NCBI GenBank assembly: GCA_954871525.1
Contig: OX940866.1
Location: 10,439,001 to 10,503,000, forward strand
From: Parietaria judaica
Taxonomy: Eukaryota; Streptophyta; Magnoliopsida; Rosales; Urticaceae
Length of the DNA stretch: 64,000 bases
Reading direction: 5' to 3'
Position numbers and translations under genes: made by a program
Notes under the pieces: generated by a model
Seen by the model: the letters and a program-made list of their open reading frames with translations, nothing else
The model's database searches: none
What the model was told of the DNA's origin: nothing
In this document: one piece after another, positions 24,508 to 35,105 of the stretch
How the letters are laid out: every line of letters begins with the position of its first letter
How positions within the stretch are numbered: the stretch's first letter is position 1

Positions 24508-25839
24508 TTAATCACTTTCCTCCCACATTTGCATCGTAAGATTGTCTCTGAATTGTGCCCATTGGTCGCGATTAATTTGCGCATGTGGGGCCTCTTCACC
24601 ACCTTCATCAACTTCGTGATTTTCGGTCCCTTCTGCACCTTCTTCAATATCCTCCAAAGGAATGTCCTGACTCCACCTTGTAAATAAAGTATCATCTCGA
24701 GCATGTAGTCTAATTAAATTATGTAGTATAAAACATGCCATTATTATTCGGGACTGTTTTGCTAGTGAGTAAGATGACATGTGCTTAAGAATCGGAAAGC
24801 GAGCTTTAAGGACACCAAAACATTTTTCGATTACATTTCGAAGCGAAGAATGCTTTTAGTTAAATAATTCTTCTTTTTCTTTAGGCGCTTGGCTGCTTCC
24901 CCTATATTCTGGCAAATGATAATGTGCTTTACGCTTGGCTGCTTCCCCTATATTCTGACAAATGATAGTTAAATATCCACTGTCTACTACATAATAATAC
25001 TCATCCTCTGGAATCATAAAATTAGTATTACCGGCACGCATAATCTCTGTCAATACTCGAGAATCCGCCATAGAACCTTCCCACCCTGTATGTGCATATG
25101 TAAACATCATATCGAATGTGCATGCTGCCATCACATTCATGGTGCATGTACCCTTACGGCCGCGATATAATCTCTGTTTATCACATGGTACAATGCACTC
25201 AATATGAGTTCCGTCAATGGCGTCGATGCATTTCTGTACGAAAAAAAAAGATTATGTAAGAAATCTAATATTAAAGCTTTCTGGCATTAATAGAATTTAA
25301 TTTGAAATGGAAAAAATTCTTACTTCGAACCAAGGCATATATTTAGGATTATGTTCGATCTCGGGGGGTGTTGCTCCGCACCCAGGATGCTTAATTACAG
25401 CTGGTGACAATAAACATATGGCCGCGAGAACGTTCTTAATGTGTCGACTTACGGTATCCCCAGAGATTTGAAATCTGTCCTGAACTTCTCTAAATCGATC
25501 GGAGTGAGCAAGTACCTTCATAAATATCATGAATGACTCTTCTGCCGCTAACCTTCCTCTCGGTAAAGATGGTCTAATTAAGTTCACAATCGCCAATAAC
25601 GGTTCTCGCGTCATTCTGAACATATTAAACATATTTTGTGGGGGTCCATTTAACATTTCCTTGACGTACTCACTCCCATTTAGCATCAAAATGTGTTGCG
25701 GTCGTACTTGACGTTCTCCCGCAACCGCCAATTGAATAATAAATTCCGCTCTCGCTCTTTCTCGTTGATGTCTACGAGCACGAGAATGAATTTGCAACAT
25801 AGCTCGCCGTTCTTCATCAGATTTATCATCTGTTTCCAT
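24508..25839 (-). pseudogene. PIF/Harbinger transposase, one nonsense codon
   Basis: The first exon is 25839-25324 (ATG start, about 172 residues; helix-turn-helix-like N-terminus, PSLPRGRLAAEESFMIF segment), followed by a GTAAGA donor. The second exon starts at 25233 after CGTACAG, in phase 0. Catalytic residues visible: the first Asp in AIDGTHI, the second Asp in SMADSRV, and the Glu in RNVIEKCFG. An in-frame TAA at 24856-24858 (after ELFN) cuts the protein before the catalytic Glu. The duplicate has TAT (Tyr) there, so the stop arose in this copy. Sequence after the stop stays open to 24508, ending with an acidic tail. The transposase acts in the nucleus to cut and reinsert the element; this copy should be inactive. 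Confidence 0.88.
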
Positions 25840-26130
25840 AATCTATACATAATAAAGTTAATAAGCTGTCAAAAAACTAGTGAAAAAAGCCATAACAAAA
25901 ACTAGCGAACTTTAATACACAAAAAGAGCATTTTTCATAAACAACTTTAACATAGTATTACACATAAAAAAAACTTGTTTATCACAAAACTAGTAAACTG
26001 TATTTATCACAAAACTAGTAAAATGTGTTACACAAAAAGAGCATCATCCATAATTAAAGTTAGTAATTTATCACAAAACTAGTAACTGTAACAAACAAAA
26101 AGTTGTCTTAAACAACTTAGGTGCTTATTA

Positions 26131-27113
26131 CTAGAAACCATCTTGCTGCCAAGAAGGTCTTACACATGCGATGAGGGCATCATCAGGTAAACACATAAAC
26201 ATCATGCATAGGTTGTGGTTCTTGGCCAGCTTTTCCGCATACGCTAAATACTCCGACATTCCAACATATGGCTTCACCGTTAATAAACGATCCATAGCTT
26301 GCTTCAAAAGAGCGTCTTCGGAATTCATAGCTTCGATTGGTGCAGACTTTTTCTCATTCCTTTCATCTCTTTCCATATAGTAGTTTATAAGTGCCTCACT
26401 AGACTCGCGGTCTTGATCAATTTGTCGCTGCAATGTATCATTATATTGTTTTATCACCTCTTCAGCATCGGACGCCTTTCGCTTTTTGGCACGTGAAAAA
26501 AATTGCTTACTGCGAACAGGCGTGCCTTCCGAATCATCGAATTCATCGCAAGATTCAATGTTAATACCAAAAAAAGGACGAGGTGAGCGATCTAGCTCTT
26601 CACGCGATATAGCTACTGCCTCTAAAGGGTTCATCGACATTTCGCCAGTGGCGATGGAACCCCTAAACAACTCATCAAGCTTAGTATATCGAGCCAACCC
26701 TTTTTTTCTAAACCTCTTTGCCTCCGGATGTTTCTGTAAAATAAATAGTTATAAGAAATTCACTTTTATATAGAAAATAACTAACACTTTGCTGACTGAA
26801 AATATACCTCTATGAACGCTTCCCATACTTCATCGTCCGCGGTGACCGTATTAGTGTCGGCATCCCATCCAAACCCAGTGCTGTTGATCAAAGTATCAAA
26901 TTCCCTCCATGCTCGCCGAAGTCGGTTCCACTTTTGTTTCAGCCTTTGAAGTTTGTACGCCTTCCCAAATTTAGAACACATACCAAGCTCGACTCTTGCC
27001 CATTGTTTAGATAGCAGTGTGGATCCTTTTAAACCATCTTTACACTCTTCGAAACATAGATCAACAAAGAATGCTTCTGTAGAATCAAGCCAGAATACAC
27101 CTTCGTCCGGCAT
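26131..27113 (-). CDS. Myb/SANT-like ORF1 protein of PIF/Harbinger, open reading frame intact
   Basis: Spliced CDS is complement(join(26131..26733, 26808..27113)), 302 residues. Donor GAG|GTATAT and acceptor TTTACAG|AAACAT are both in phase 0. The N-terminal domain (about residues 5-100) has the spaced Trp pattern of plant Myb/SANT-like transposon proteins: FWLDS, KQWARVE, KWNRLRRAWREF, GWDADTN, DEVWEAF. A basic KHPEAKRFRKKGLARYTKLD segment follows the splice (residues 103-122). The C-terminal half is polar and probably helical, with a KKRK-like basic stretch. In PIF/Harbinger elements this protein helps bring the transposase to the element ends and the nucleus. The companion transposase is broken here. 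Confidence 0.82.
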
Positions 27114-28189
27114 TTTTGTTTAAATCTACTTGTATTGGAAAATAACAGAAAAATGAAGCCTTGTATAACACTAATATGCAAATAGTTAACTATCAAACAT
27201 AATTGAAGCATGATTTTTCATACAAGAAGGCGATAAAAATAAAACTAAAACTAAGTACTGATACAAATAAACCATACATCAAACATGATATAGGCGGTAT
27301 TATTAATCTCCATGAATATACTTTATCGATGGTTTTATAACCTTTTCTCTTAGAGGCAATCAACAAATATTTGCCTACAGTGAGCTTGGACTATAAAAAT
27401 CAACTTGTAAAGTATTATAGCAATATAGTTTAAGCATAGTTCTCTCACGATAGTAATGGAAAAAAACTAGATCAAAAACCAAGAGGGAAAGAAAAAAACA
27501 AAAATAAATAAATGAGATTATAGAAGTTGTACCCAAGCTTGTTACGTCTTCTGGAATGGATTCAAATAGGTCTCAAGGTGATGATAAAAATAGGATGAGA
27601 AAAAAAGAGAGGGTTTTTCAAGCACTAAAGATGGAGATGAAAAAAGTTGTTCATCGCAAAATAGGAAATGGAAGAAGAAGAGGGTGACGGAGAGGGGTTA
27701 AAGATGAGAGAGAAATTGGTAGGTGAGAGTAATAAATAGAAAACGACTTTATGGTATTTTCTTTTTTTTTCACAACTTTTAAGATGGTTTGGCAGATTGG
27801 TTTCAAAGAATATTGAGTAAATACTAACCAAACGTGAGATAATGTGGTACTATTTGAAACCAAAAACAAAGATATAATCTGAGAGATATTAACCAAACGC
27901 ACCCTAAATATTTTGTTCTTGTTTTTATTTTTATATACAAAATTTTCCAATTTTATTTTTTTCTTAATTTTTTTAAGAATAGAATAGAGCACTAAATTTG
28001 TATAAAATATAACCTTTTTCTGTGTATATTTATGCCTTTTTCATGCCATAAAGAAATCATTATTGTATCTGTTTAGGCATATATGGCTAAGAATAATAAT
28101 TATCGATCGAAAAGTTTGTCAAAACTAGGAAATATCTGGAAAATAATAATTATAGAATTTATGTCGGTATACCGTAGTTATAGAGCTGC

Positions 28190-28300
28190 AAGTGGCGACG
28201 TCTCGATGTGTCGCGACCAAAATCGCCGGAATCGCCAAAACAGGCGTCGCGATGCGTCGTTGGTGTGCCCGGTCGCGATGCGTCGCGAGTTCGCGAGATA
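28190..28300. repeat. GC-rich CGCGATGCGTCG repeats
   Basis: GTCGCGATGCGTCG-like motifs occur at least four times in about 110 bp (for example GTCTCGATGTGTCGCGACC, GTCGCGATGCGTCGTTGG, GTCGCGATGCGTCGCGAG). They lie 0.5 kb downstream of the hAT transposase fragment and may be subterminal repeats of that element, which bind transposase in hAT transposons. Not proven, because no terminal inverted repeat was found. Confidence 0.45.
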
Positions 28301-28816
28301 CAGGTAGGGTGTTGTTTGCGGCATATGTACCTATTTGTTTCCAATGTTTAATTGTATTAGTTTTGGCCCGAATTTAATTATCAAACTTTATTAATTATTT
28401 CAAAATTATATTTAGGTATGTTAATTATTTATAATTTATTTATTTCTAAATTATTTTTAAGTATGTTATAATTTATTATTTTGTAACATATTAATAATTT
28501 TGATTTATGTTAATTTTTAATTTGTAACATATGTTAATAAATATTAATTTGTAACATATTAATAATTTAAACAAATTTAATAGCAATTAAATAAATATGG
28601 TAAAACGAGAAATTAAAAAAAAGTTGTATTATTCATTGTGAATATTACAATAAGGTGGAAGAAAGCTGTAAATATTCAGTGTAAATATTACAAGATGCCT
28701 CACTAAAACTCTCTTTTAAAACCCTCCTTAGGGACTTAAAACCAAAACAGGAAATAGCACATCATTATTGGCGGTTACTTTGCATCACTCAGGGAATAAG
28801 GCGTTAAACTTTTCAG
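28301..28816. other. AT-rich spacer between GC-rich repeats and hAT fragment
   Basis: AT-rich DNA with recurring TTTGTAACATATTAATAATT at 28480-28570. It probably belongs to the 3' part of the hAT element. No gene. Confidence 0.4.
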
Positions 28817-29709
28817 TCAATACATATCCAGTTTGGTTGGTTCGGACCGTTGGGCTATCACAGGGTTACGGAACATCCAATCATTCAACACCACTACTTG
28901 CTCGAGGTGTGTGTTGCTTATTCCCGCCCTCCGGTCGTCGATGATATTACTAGCCGTACTGAATGCGCTCTCCGAAGCAACGCTTGAAATGGGGATGGAC
29001 AGTATATCCCTCGCCATTCTCGCCAATATCGGGAATCTGTCCCGTTGATTCTTTCACCACGCCATCACATCGAAGGAATCATCTTCATCGTCGATCCGAA
29101 GCCCGTAGTACCGCTTCACTTCTTCCGGTGCGCCTTCCGTGTCGTCCGCCCGCGGAGGTGGCGTACCCGATCCTGATGCTTCCCCGCGATCTAATCGTTG
29201 CTTGCATCTCCGGCTAAACGCTAGTCCAGTTTTGGTTGGGCTTTCCATCAATGCCCGGTGCTCCGCGACGACGTTGAACTGTGGGAACCGCCGGTCGTAT
29301 TCACTGTACAATTCATAAAACGCTTCGTTAACAACATAACGAGTGTAATCCACCCTATGTTTTGGCCGATTTCTAACATCAATGGCCCGAAAGTAAACAT
29401 AATTCGAGGATCTAGTATAGAACCAAAGCAAAACGAAAATGGGGGTGGATCCCAATAAATTTTGAATTGTTCAATCATTCCCGGAACAAGGGGCATAATA
29501 ATAGGATCATTTTTTAAATCATTTAAAGCTGAAGTAATTTGATATAAACCTGAAAGACCATGATTCAACGAGGGTCTTTTTTGGTTAGAAAAATTTAAAG
29601 TAACAACATATAAGGGTTTGAGGAAGGTGGTGAATTTCTCCGCGGTGTCCCATTCCGCCTCCGTGATCCACGCCGTGGGCTCGAGTTCCCCGCAGAGGAA
29701 GTGGTCCAA
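28817..29709 (-). pseudogene. hAT transposase, C-terminal part only
   Basis: On the minus strand, 29709-29400 reads like the middle of plant zinc-finger-BED/RICESLEEPER-type hAT transposases (FTTFLKPLYVVTLNFS, an EQFKIYW motif, and GSILDPRIMF). After a frame change, 29026-28817 gives the C-terminal dimerisation domain (ARDILSIPISSVASESAFST). At least two frame breaks are present and everything upstream of the middle domain (BED finger, first catalytic Asp region) is missing. It ends abruptly near 29709. Whether it relates to the hAT-type MITEs of the window cannot be told, since its TIRs are not visible. Confidence 0.85.
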
Positions 29710-29879
29710 AGGTAGCCTCTGGTTACAAACAACTGAAATAATTAGATAAGTAGAGTTCCATCGTGTATTATTGTCTAATCAGTATTAAATTCATGGTTCG
29801 ATTTATTAATTAAAGTCTTAAGTCATAAATAAAATCGAATATTTATGCAAATGATTTTGTGAGAAATAAAGCCTAGGAG

Positions 29880-30720
29880 CTTAAACATTTAATTGTGTTC
29901 AAGCCCGAACAGAACCAAAATCCCACGAGGCAAGAAACCCACCTAGAGCGGAGAATGCCCGAAAGAGGTCCGAACAGAGGTTTCCGAGGGAAATCCCGAG
30001 CAAAGCTCAAAGATCCTACCTCGGCTCAAGACAAAAACCAACACTTGGTCAAAATCCAAGTGTCCTTCAGACCAAACAACCTGAAGAACCCAAAACTCGC
30101 CTCGGGCAGAGATTGTCACAAAGGGATCCGAGCAGAAGCATACGAAACATCCAAGCACGAGCAGACCAAGTCAACCACCTCAATTCTAACTTCCGAAGCC
30201 CGACCAGGAAGATCGCCACGATCCAAAATTCAAATCCCACGACGATTAGTCATAGTCCACCACTACGCAAATCTCTCAGAACGTGGCCCACGTGTCAGCT
30301 CGATAGCAAGCCAAGCTCCGAACTCGAAGCCACCGCCAACGTATACTTCCAATGGGCAGAAACCAGAAGCCTATAAAAGCAAGAAGACAGCCCCATCATA
30401 CACACGGAAGCATTCATCCTGAGAGAAAAGAGTCTGTAAGATTTTTATTTCAGAGTGTTTTCATCTTTTACTTTCGATCTACCAGAAATTAGCTTGTGGT
30501 TTCGGTTGATCATCTTTTCAAAGCAATAAACGCACAGACGTAGTCAACTACCGCATTGGGACGAACCTCTCTAAAAAACCTCGGTGTTCTACTCTTCTTA
30601 TTTCTTTTGATTTTATTTCTATTTGTCAACGTCTAAAGTATTGACGACGCGGAGGTCAGAATCCTCAAAAACTCAACAATATCAAATCGAAATCCCATTC
30701 ACAATTCACGTGACTGTTGG
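29880..30720 (+). mobile_element. LTR-like sequence, unclassified
   Basis: Moderately GC-rich stretch rich in CGAGC/CCGAAC and without a domain. It has a TATAAAAGC box at 30372-30380, then a T-rich leader and a GGGACGAACCTCTC..AACCTCGGTGTTCT segment (30558-30595), the look of the U3-R-U5 of a Ty3/gypsy LTR. Ends and target duplication were not found. The 175-codon frame at 29895-30422 has no recognised domain and is probably incidental. Confidence 0.4.
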
Positions 30721-31395
30721 TGTGCGAAAACACTTCATCAATAATATTGAGCGTCAGAGCAGTAATCGCAGGCGCTCCCTCCGTTTCTCCGTGAAGTCAG
30801 GTTTTTCTTTTTCAGAGACGAAGACGGAGGAGCAGGCTAGAGCGAAGGATAGAGTGTTCCAAGAGCCGACCTAGCCCCGTCTACGCAATCGGCTACCGGC
30901 TTGCCCAAGAAAGCTCAAGTACGCATCTCTTAACGCCTACTTTGAACTATGTGATGACATGATCTCTAAAAAAATAGACACGTAGGCAGCCTCGCTATGC
31001 GTGACGAGGCCCGAAATCATATATTATCAAACCATATTCTTTTTATGTCCTTAAGCATACCAAAGAAGGCGCATGAATCAAGTCTATAGCACAGGTTAGT
31101 CAACAAATGGCAAAGGGCCCCGCTCAATATCCAGATTTGGGCCGCTACAGTATAAGGTCACGGGTTCAAACACGTGCCCCTTTTACATGTTGTAAATTTG
31201 ACCATTAATATTACATGTTCTTACAATATATGTATAGTAATACTAGTTTCAATGGTAACATTGACCGATAATAACATTGTCTTAAAAAAAAAATGTAAAA
31301 TAGTGAGAAGCATTATGGGCTTTTTGCATTTTGTAATTTTTATCTTTTACTTTAATGCTATTTTTTTATTAGTAATTTTACCAAATGCCTAAAAA
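30721..31395. other. Mixed spacer, possible SINE-like fragment
   Basis: 30860-31010 has LTR-internal-like GC-rich sequence (ACACGTAGGCAGCCTCGC). Around 31105-31290 a TGGCAAAGGGC and a GGGTTCAAACACG motif weakly resemble polymerase III A and B boxes, ahead of an A-run at 31284-31293. Evidence is too weak to call a SINE. Confidence 0.3.
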
Positions 31396-32530
31396 GCACC
31401 AAAGGTTTAAGAGATTTGCCCATAGTTTCAAAAAACTCATTTATGCCCATTAACGAAATTTTTTAGACCAAATTAACCCTAATAATGATTAATTTTAAAT
31501 ATAAAATTTGAAACTTTATTTCCTTTAATATTAATTCGTTGACTAATCTTATGAATTTAATTCGAATCTCAAAATAAATTAAAATCCTAAATAATTTCTC
31601 TCTCTCTCTCCTCTCTCCTCCCTCCTCTCACTCTCCCTTCCATGATCTCTCTCTTTCTCTCACTCAAGAAAATTCGAATCTTGCTCCGGCGAACGTAGTC
31701 ACCCGGGTAAGACCGTCATTTAATCCCTCACTCCTCGAGTCCTCTTACGCCGATTGCTTCTCCTCTTCGATTCTCTTGCTCGTTCGCTCGCGGAGGTTTG
31801 CTCGTTTGCTCGTGGAGGTTCGCCGTCGTTTGTTCGCCATTTCTTACTCGCCGTCGTTTGTCGCTCGTTCGCTCGCTGAGGTTCGTCGTCGTTTATTCAC
31901 CGTTTCTCGATCGCCGTCGTTTGTTTGTAAATATATTTACAGTTTTTTAAATTTCGTAAATACATTTACAGTTTATAACTAGAACTTTATTGAAAATTTT
32001 GTAATTATATTTACAATTTACTGAGGTTCAGGTTAATGAATTGTCGTAAATATATTTACAATTTTATAACTACAACTTTATTGAAATTTCGTAACTATAT
32101 ATACAGTTTCATAACTACAGCTTTATTGTAATTTTGTAACTATATTTAAAGTTTATTACACGAAAATTAGGCTTAAATTATACAATTGATTTTTAATTGA
32201 TTTTGGGAATTTTGATTTTCAAATTACAAATCGTTATAATCCTTGTTAATAGGGATAACAATGTTTCAAAACCAATTAATATTTCAAAATATTTGTTTAA
32301 TCGTTAAAATAGGAAGAATAAATTTTAATTTATTTAGTTTGCTACATTTAAGGAAAATATTTGTTTTTAATTAAAAAAATGAATTTTAAATTAAATGTGG
32401 CTTAATTTGAAGGGCATATTAGGCCATATTTTAATTTGTAGGTAGTTATGATTACCATAATTAGAAATGAACATTTTTTTAAAACCTTGAGTCACAAATT
32501 AGCATTTTTCTAATTTATCCTTTATTTAAG
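31396..32530 (-). repeat. Dispersed repeat R1, near-complete copy with GC-rich segment
   Basis: The reverse complement matches 11970-12300 at its head and 50570-50775 at its tail (…GGGCATAAATGAGTTTTTTG). In the middle (31680-31930) lies a GC-rich block with two or three imperfect copies of CTCGTTCGCTCGCGGAGGTT plus CGCCGTCGTTTGTTCGCC. After it come four copies of GTAAATATATTTAC-type palindromes. The GC-rich block looks like host DNA captured by a transposon. No TIR or TSD identified. Confidence 0.55.
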
Positions 32531-33182
32531 TAAATTCAGTGTGGTTTGTCGTTTGCAGTTTAGTATAAGCTACTAACCTGCTGATTCATGGAGTGTGCAC
32601 GCCACGCTCCAAAAAAGTTGTTAGGTAATGGCATATTTGATAAAGATATTAATTTTTGGGGCATAATGTAACACTCTAAAGTTAATGGATGTCCAATTGT
32701 CCATTTCATATATTAATTAAAAGGAAAACGTGTGTGCGCATTAAATATAATTAGTAATACTAAATTATATATATTTAAGTAAAGTTATGGCACTTTAACT
32801 TTTCCCATAAGAATCAATATGGAATATTATAGAAATTAACAATACCACTAATTTTTAAAGTGTATTATTCTCATGTATGCAATTTGATTCTTAAAATTTT
32901 AATTATTAGCATATATGCAATTTAATTATCAAGTAATTATTGATTGTGATTGATATCATACTATATTTTGAAATTATTGAGAGACAATAAATGGACTTAA
33001 TTTTTATGAATAAAGTTCATATCTTTACGAGTCATTTGTTACGGACAAATTTGATTCACGTATAAAGACAATGCATTAGATTTTAAATTTAGTATCGCTG
33101 CCAAAAACGCTTTTGGTGTGTGAATGGCGGTTCTTGATTCGTGTTTTGTTATATATTAGACATCTCATTAATATTATACATA
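32531..33182. other. AT-rich spacer, nothing recognised
   Basis: No open frame of note, no repeat ends, no motif beyond AT-rich tracts. Confidence 0.5.
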
Positions 33183-33190
33183 ATGCAAGA

Positions 33191-33993
33191 TAGGGGTGAA
33201 AGCGGAACCGGGAACCGGTATATTTTTATTTTTTGGTACCTATCTCGAAAATTCGGGATTTTTTTTCTTAGTATCGGTTCCCGGTTCCAATTGTATATTT
33301 CCCTTTTTTTTTAAACCGGAACCGGAACCGGGACCGGGAAAAATTCGTGAGAGAATCGTGAAAAAATTCGTGATATAATTCGTGACTAAAACCGGGAGTA
33401 TAGCGTTCGACTTCTCTGAAGTCGGGAGGAAAGCAGTGCCGAAATCACATAAGAGGGCTGGAATCATTCGAAGAAAAAAAGAAAAACTTGAGAGAAGGAA
33501 AAGAAACCGAAATCAAAGAAGAAAGCGAGGAAATCAAGCCTTTCGAAAGGGTGCAATTGACATAGAATAAACCATAAAAGATATTTCACAGAAGGAAATC
33601 AAACCTGGACGAAGAAAAGCCAAAAGCAGAGAGAAGGTAGGGATAAAGAGTCGCAAGCGAGAGAGCGGAATGAGGAAGGAGACATAAACCCTAATTTTTT
33701 TAATGGTAAAAAACGACATATAATTCTAAAAGAAAACAAAATGACATATTAAACCAAAACGACATAAAAATATTTAAAAAATGACATAAAAATACATAAA
33801 CCGGAACCGGTACCAAAAATCGGGAAAAACAGTTCTGGTTCCCGGTTCCGGTTCACGGTTCCGAAAATCGGGAACCGGGAAGTACCGGTTCCCGGTTTTA
33901 AACACAATTTCCCTATTTTTTTCTTAAACCGGTCCGGAACCGGTACCGGAACCGGGACGAAACCGGGAAACGGTGACAAAATTTTCACCCCTA
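33191..33993. mobile_element. hAT-type MITE, GGAACCGG-rich family, longer member
   Basis: 803 bp, ends TAGGGGTGAAAG...TTTTCACCCCTA, with a perfect 8-bp duplication ATGCAAGA (33183-33190 and 33994-34001). The outer parts match the 547- and 552-bp copies. The centre (about 33345-33690) has extra purine-rich DNA (GAGAGAAGGAAAAGAAACCG and similar) absent from the short copies. It may be closer to the parental element or carry an insert. Confidence 0.85.
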
Positions 33994-34001
33994 ATGCAAG
34001 A

Positions 34002-34860
34002 TGATTATCATTAGTCATTACATACTTTTTTAAGAGAAGCACTTCAAAAAGTATGTCATTAATAACTTAACGTAATTTTCATAAAATTGATCAGTATAAG
34101 TGATAACTATAGAAACAACACTGATATTTATTACTTGTGTTTTAGAAAAAGAAAAAAAGGAAAAGTGTATTAAAAGTATATTAATTAAACAACATTTTTG
34201 CATAGTAGATTATATCTAATTATCTATCACAAAAACGTGTGAAATCTTACGACGCAATTAAGTTTAGGAAGTGCACAATGAATGACCAATATACTCGCTC
34301 AATGTTGATTAAGATGAATTAATAGAAATCTACGTAATATATTATATACGTTGATAATATTTTTCCTATATAAGCGTTGCTTTGCAGCCGGTTGGTTGGT
34401 GTTATTTTATAATGTTTTTGTATTACGATCATAAAATAAATTTAATTATGTTGTTATAATATTTTAGATATTGTTTAGTGGTGTTTTTTTGTTTAATTGT
34501 ATTTAAAAAATAAAAAATAAATCATGTTTGGTTATGTTTTATAATTTAAATTTATATATAACATTTCAAAACTATTGCTTCTCACCTATTTTTGGACTCT
34601 TCTCGGCGTAAGCTTTCCAACAATATATATTATGAGTCTATTCAATGTTCGTAGAAAAAGTTATAAAGTTTTATATTTTATTTAAATATTATGTAAGAAG
34701 AGAATAATTCAGAAATAAAGTAGAAAACCCTTTTTATTTGTGTTTAGGTTTCTATGCAAAGTTCAAAGCCAAAAAACATGGTATATATTCAATTCGTTAT
34801 CTACGTAAAATAACTAAATATATATGTATATGTATAGGATTCCGAGATTCCTTGGACGCC
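34002..34860. other. AT-rich spacer, nothing recognised
   Basis: No supported gene or mobile-element end. The frame 34738-34920 is AT-rich and without a domain. Confidence 0.45.
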
Positions 34861-34874
34861 ATATGTCACACATT

Positions 34875-35105
34875 TTATGCTATGAAGGCATGCGGGACGC
34901 CCTTAAGGCATGAAATTTGAACCCTTTGCATGAAATTTCATGCCTCAAGGGCGTCCACTGCGCCCTTAAGACATGTTTCTGCGCTCTTAAGGGCGCAAAT
35001 TCCATGCCTTGAGGGCCTCCAAATCGCCCTCAATGCATGTTTTTTGCGATGTATGACACAAATTTCATGCCTTGAGGTCGCACTGATGCCCTCAAGGCGT
35101 GTTTT
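34875..35105. repeat. Imperfect palindromic minisatellite
   Basis: About four units of 55-65 bp alternate CATGCCTTGAGGGC and its near-inverse GCCCTTAAGGCATG, linked by AAATTTCATG and CATGTTT. Neighbouring units can pair with each other. GC content is far above the flanks. Origin unknown. Confidence 0.6.

Larger units (their letters stand above)
24253..27904 (-). mobile_element. PIF/Harbinger DNA transposon
   Basis: 3652 bp with 16-bp TIRs GGGGGCGTTTGGTTAA (24253-24268) and, inverted, GGGTGCGTTTGGTTAA (27889-27904), one mismatch. Flanking trinucleotides are CTA and TAA, so the expected TWA duplication is imperfect. It carries the two genes typical of the superfamily, both on the minus strand: a DDE transposase and a Myb/SANT-like DNA-binding protein. 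The orthologous insertion starts at 61893 and runs off the window end. Confidence 0.88.

Noticed and set aside
29895..30422. 175-codon frame
   Set aside because: Lies in an LTR-like stretch with a TATA box inside the frame; biased composition and no recognised domain.
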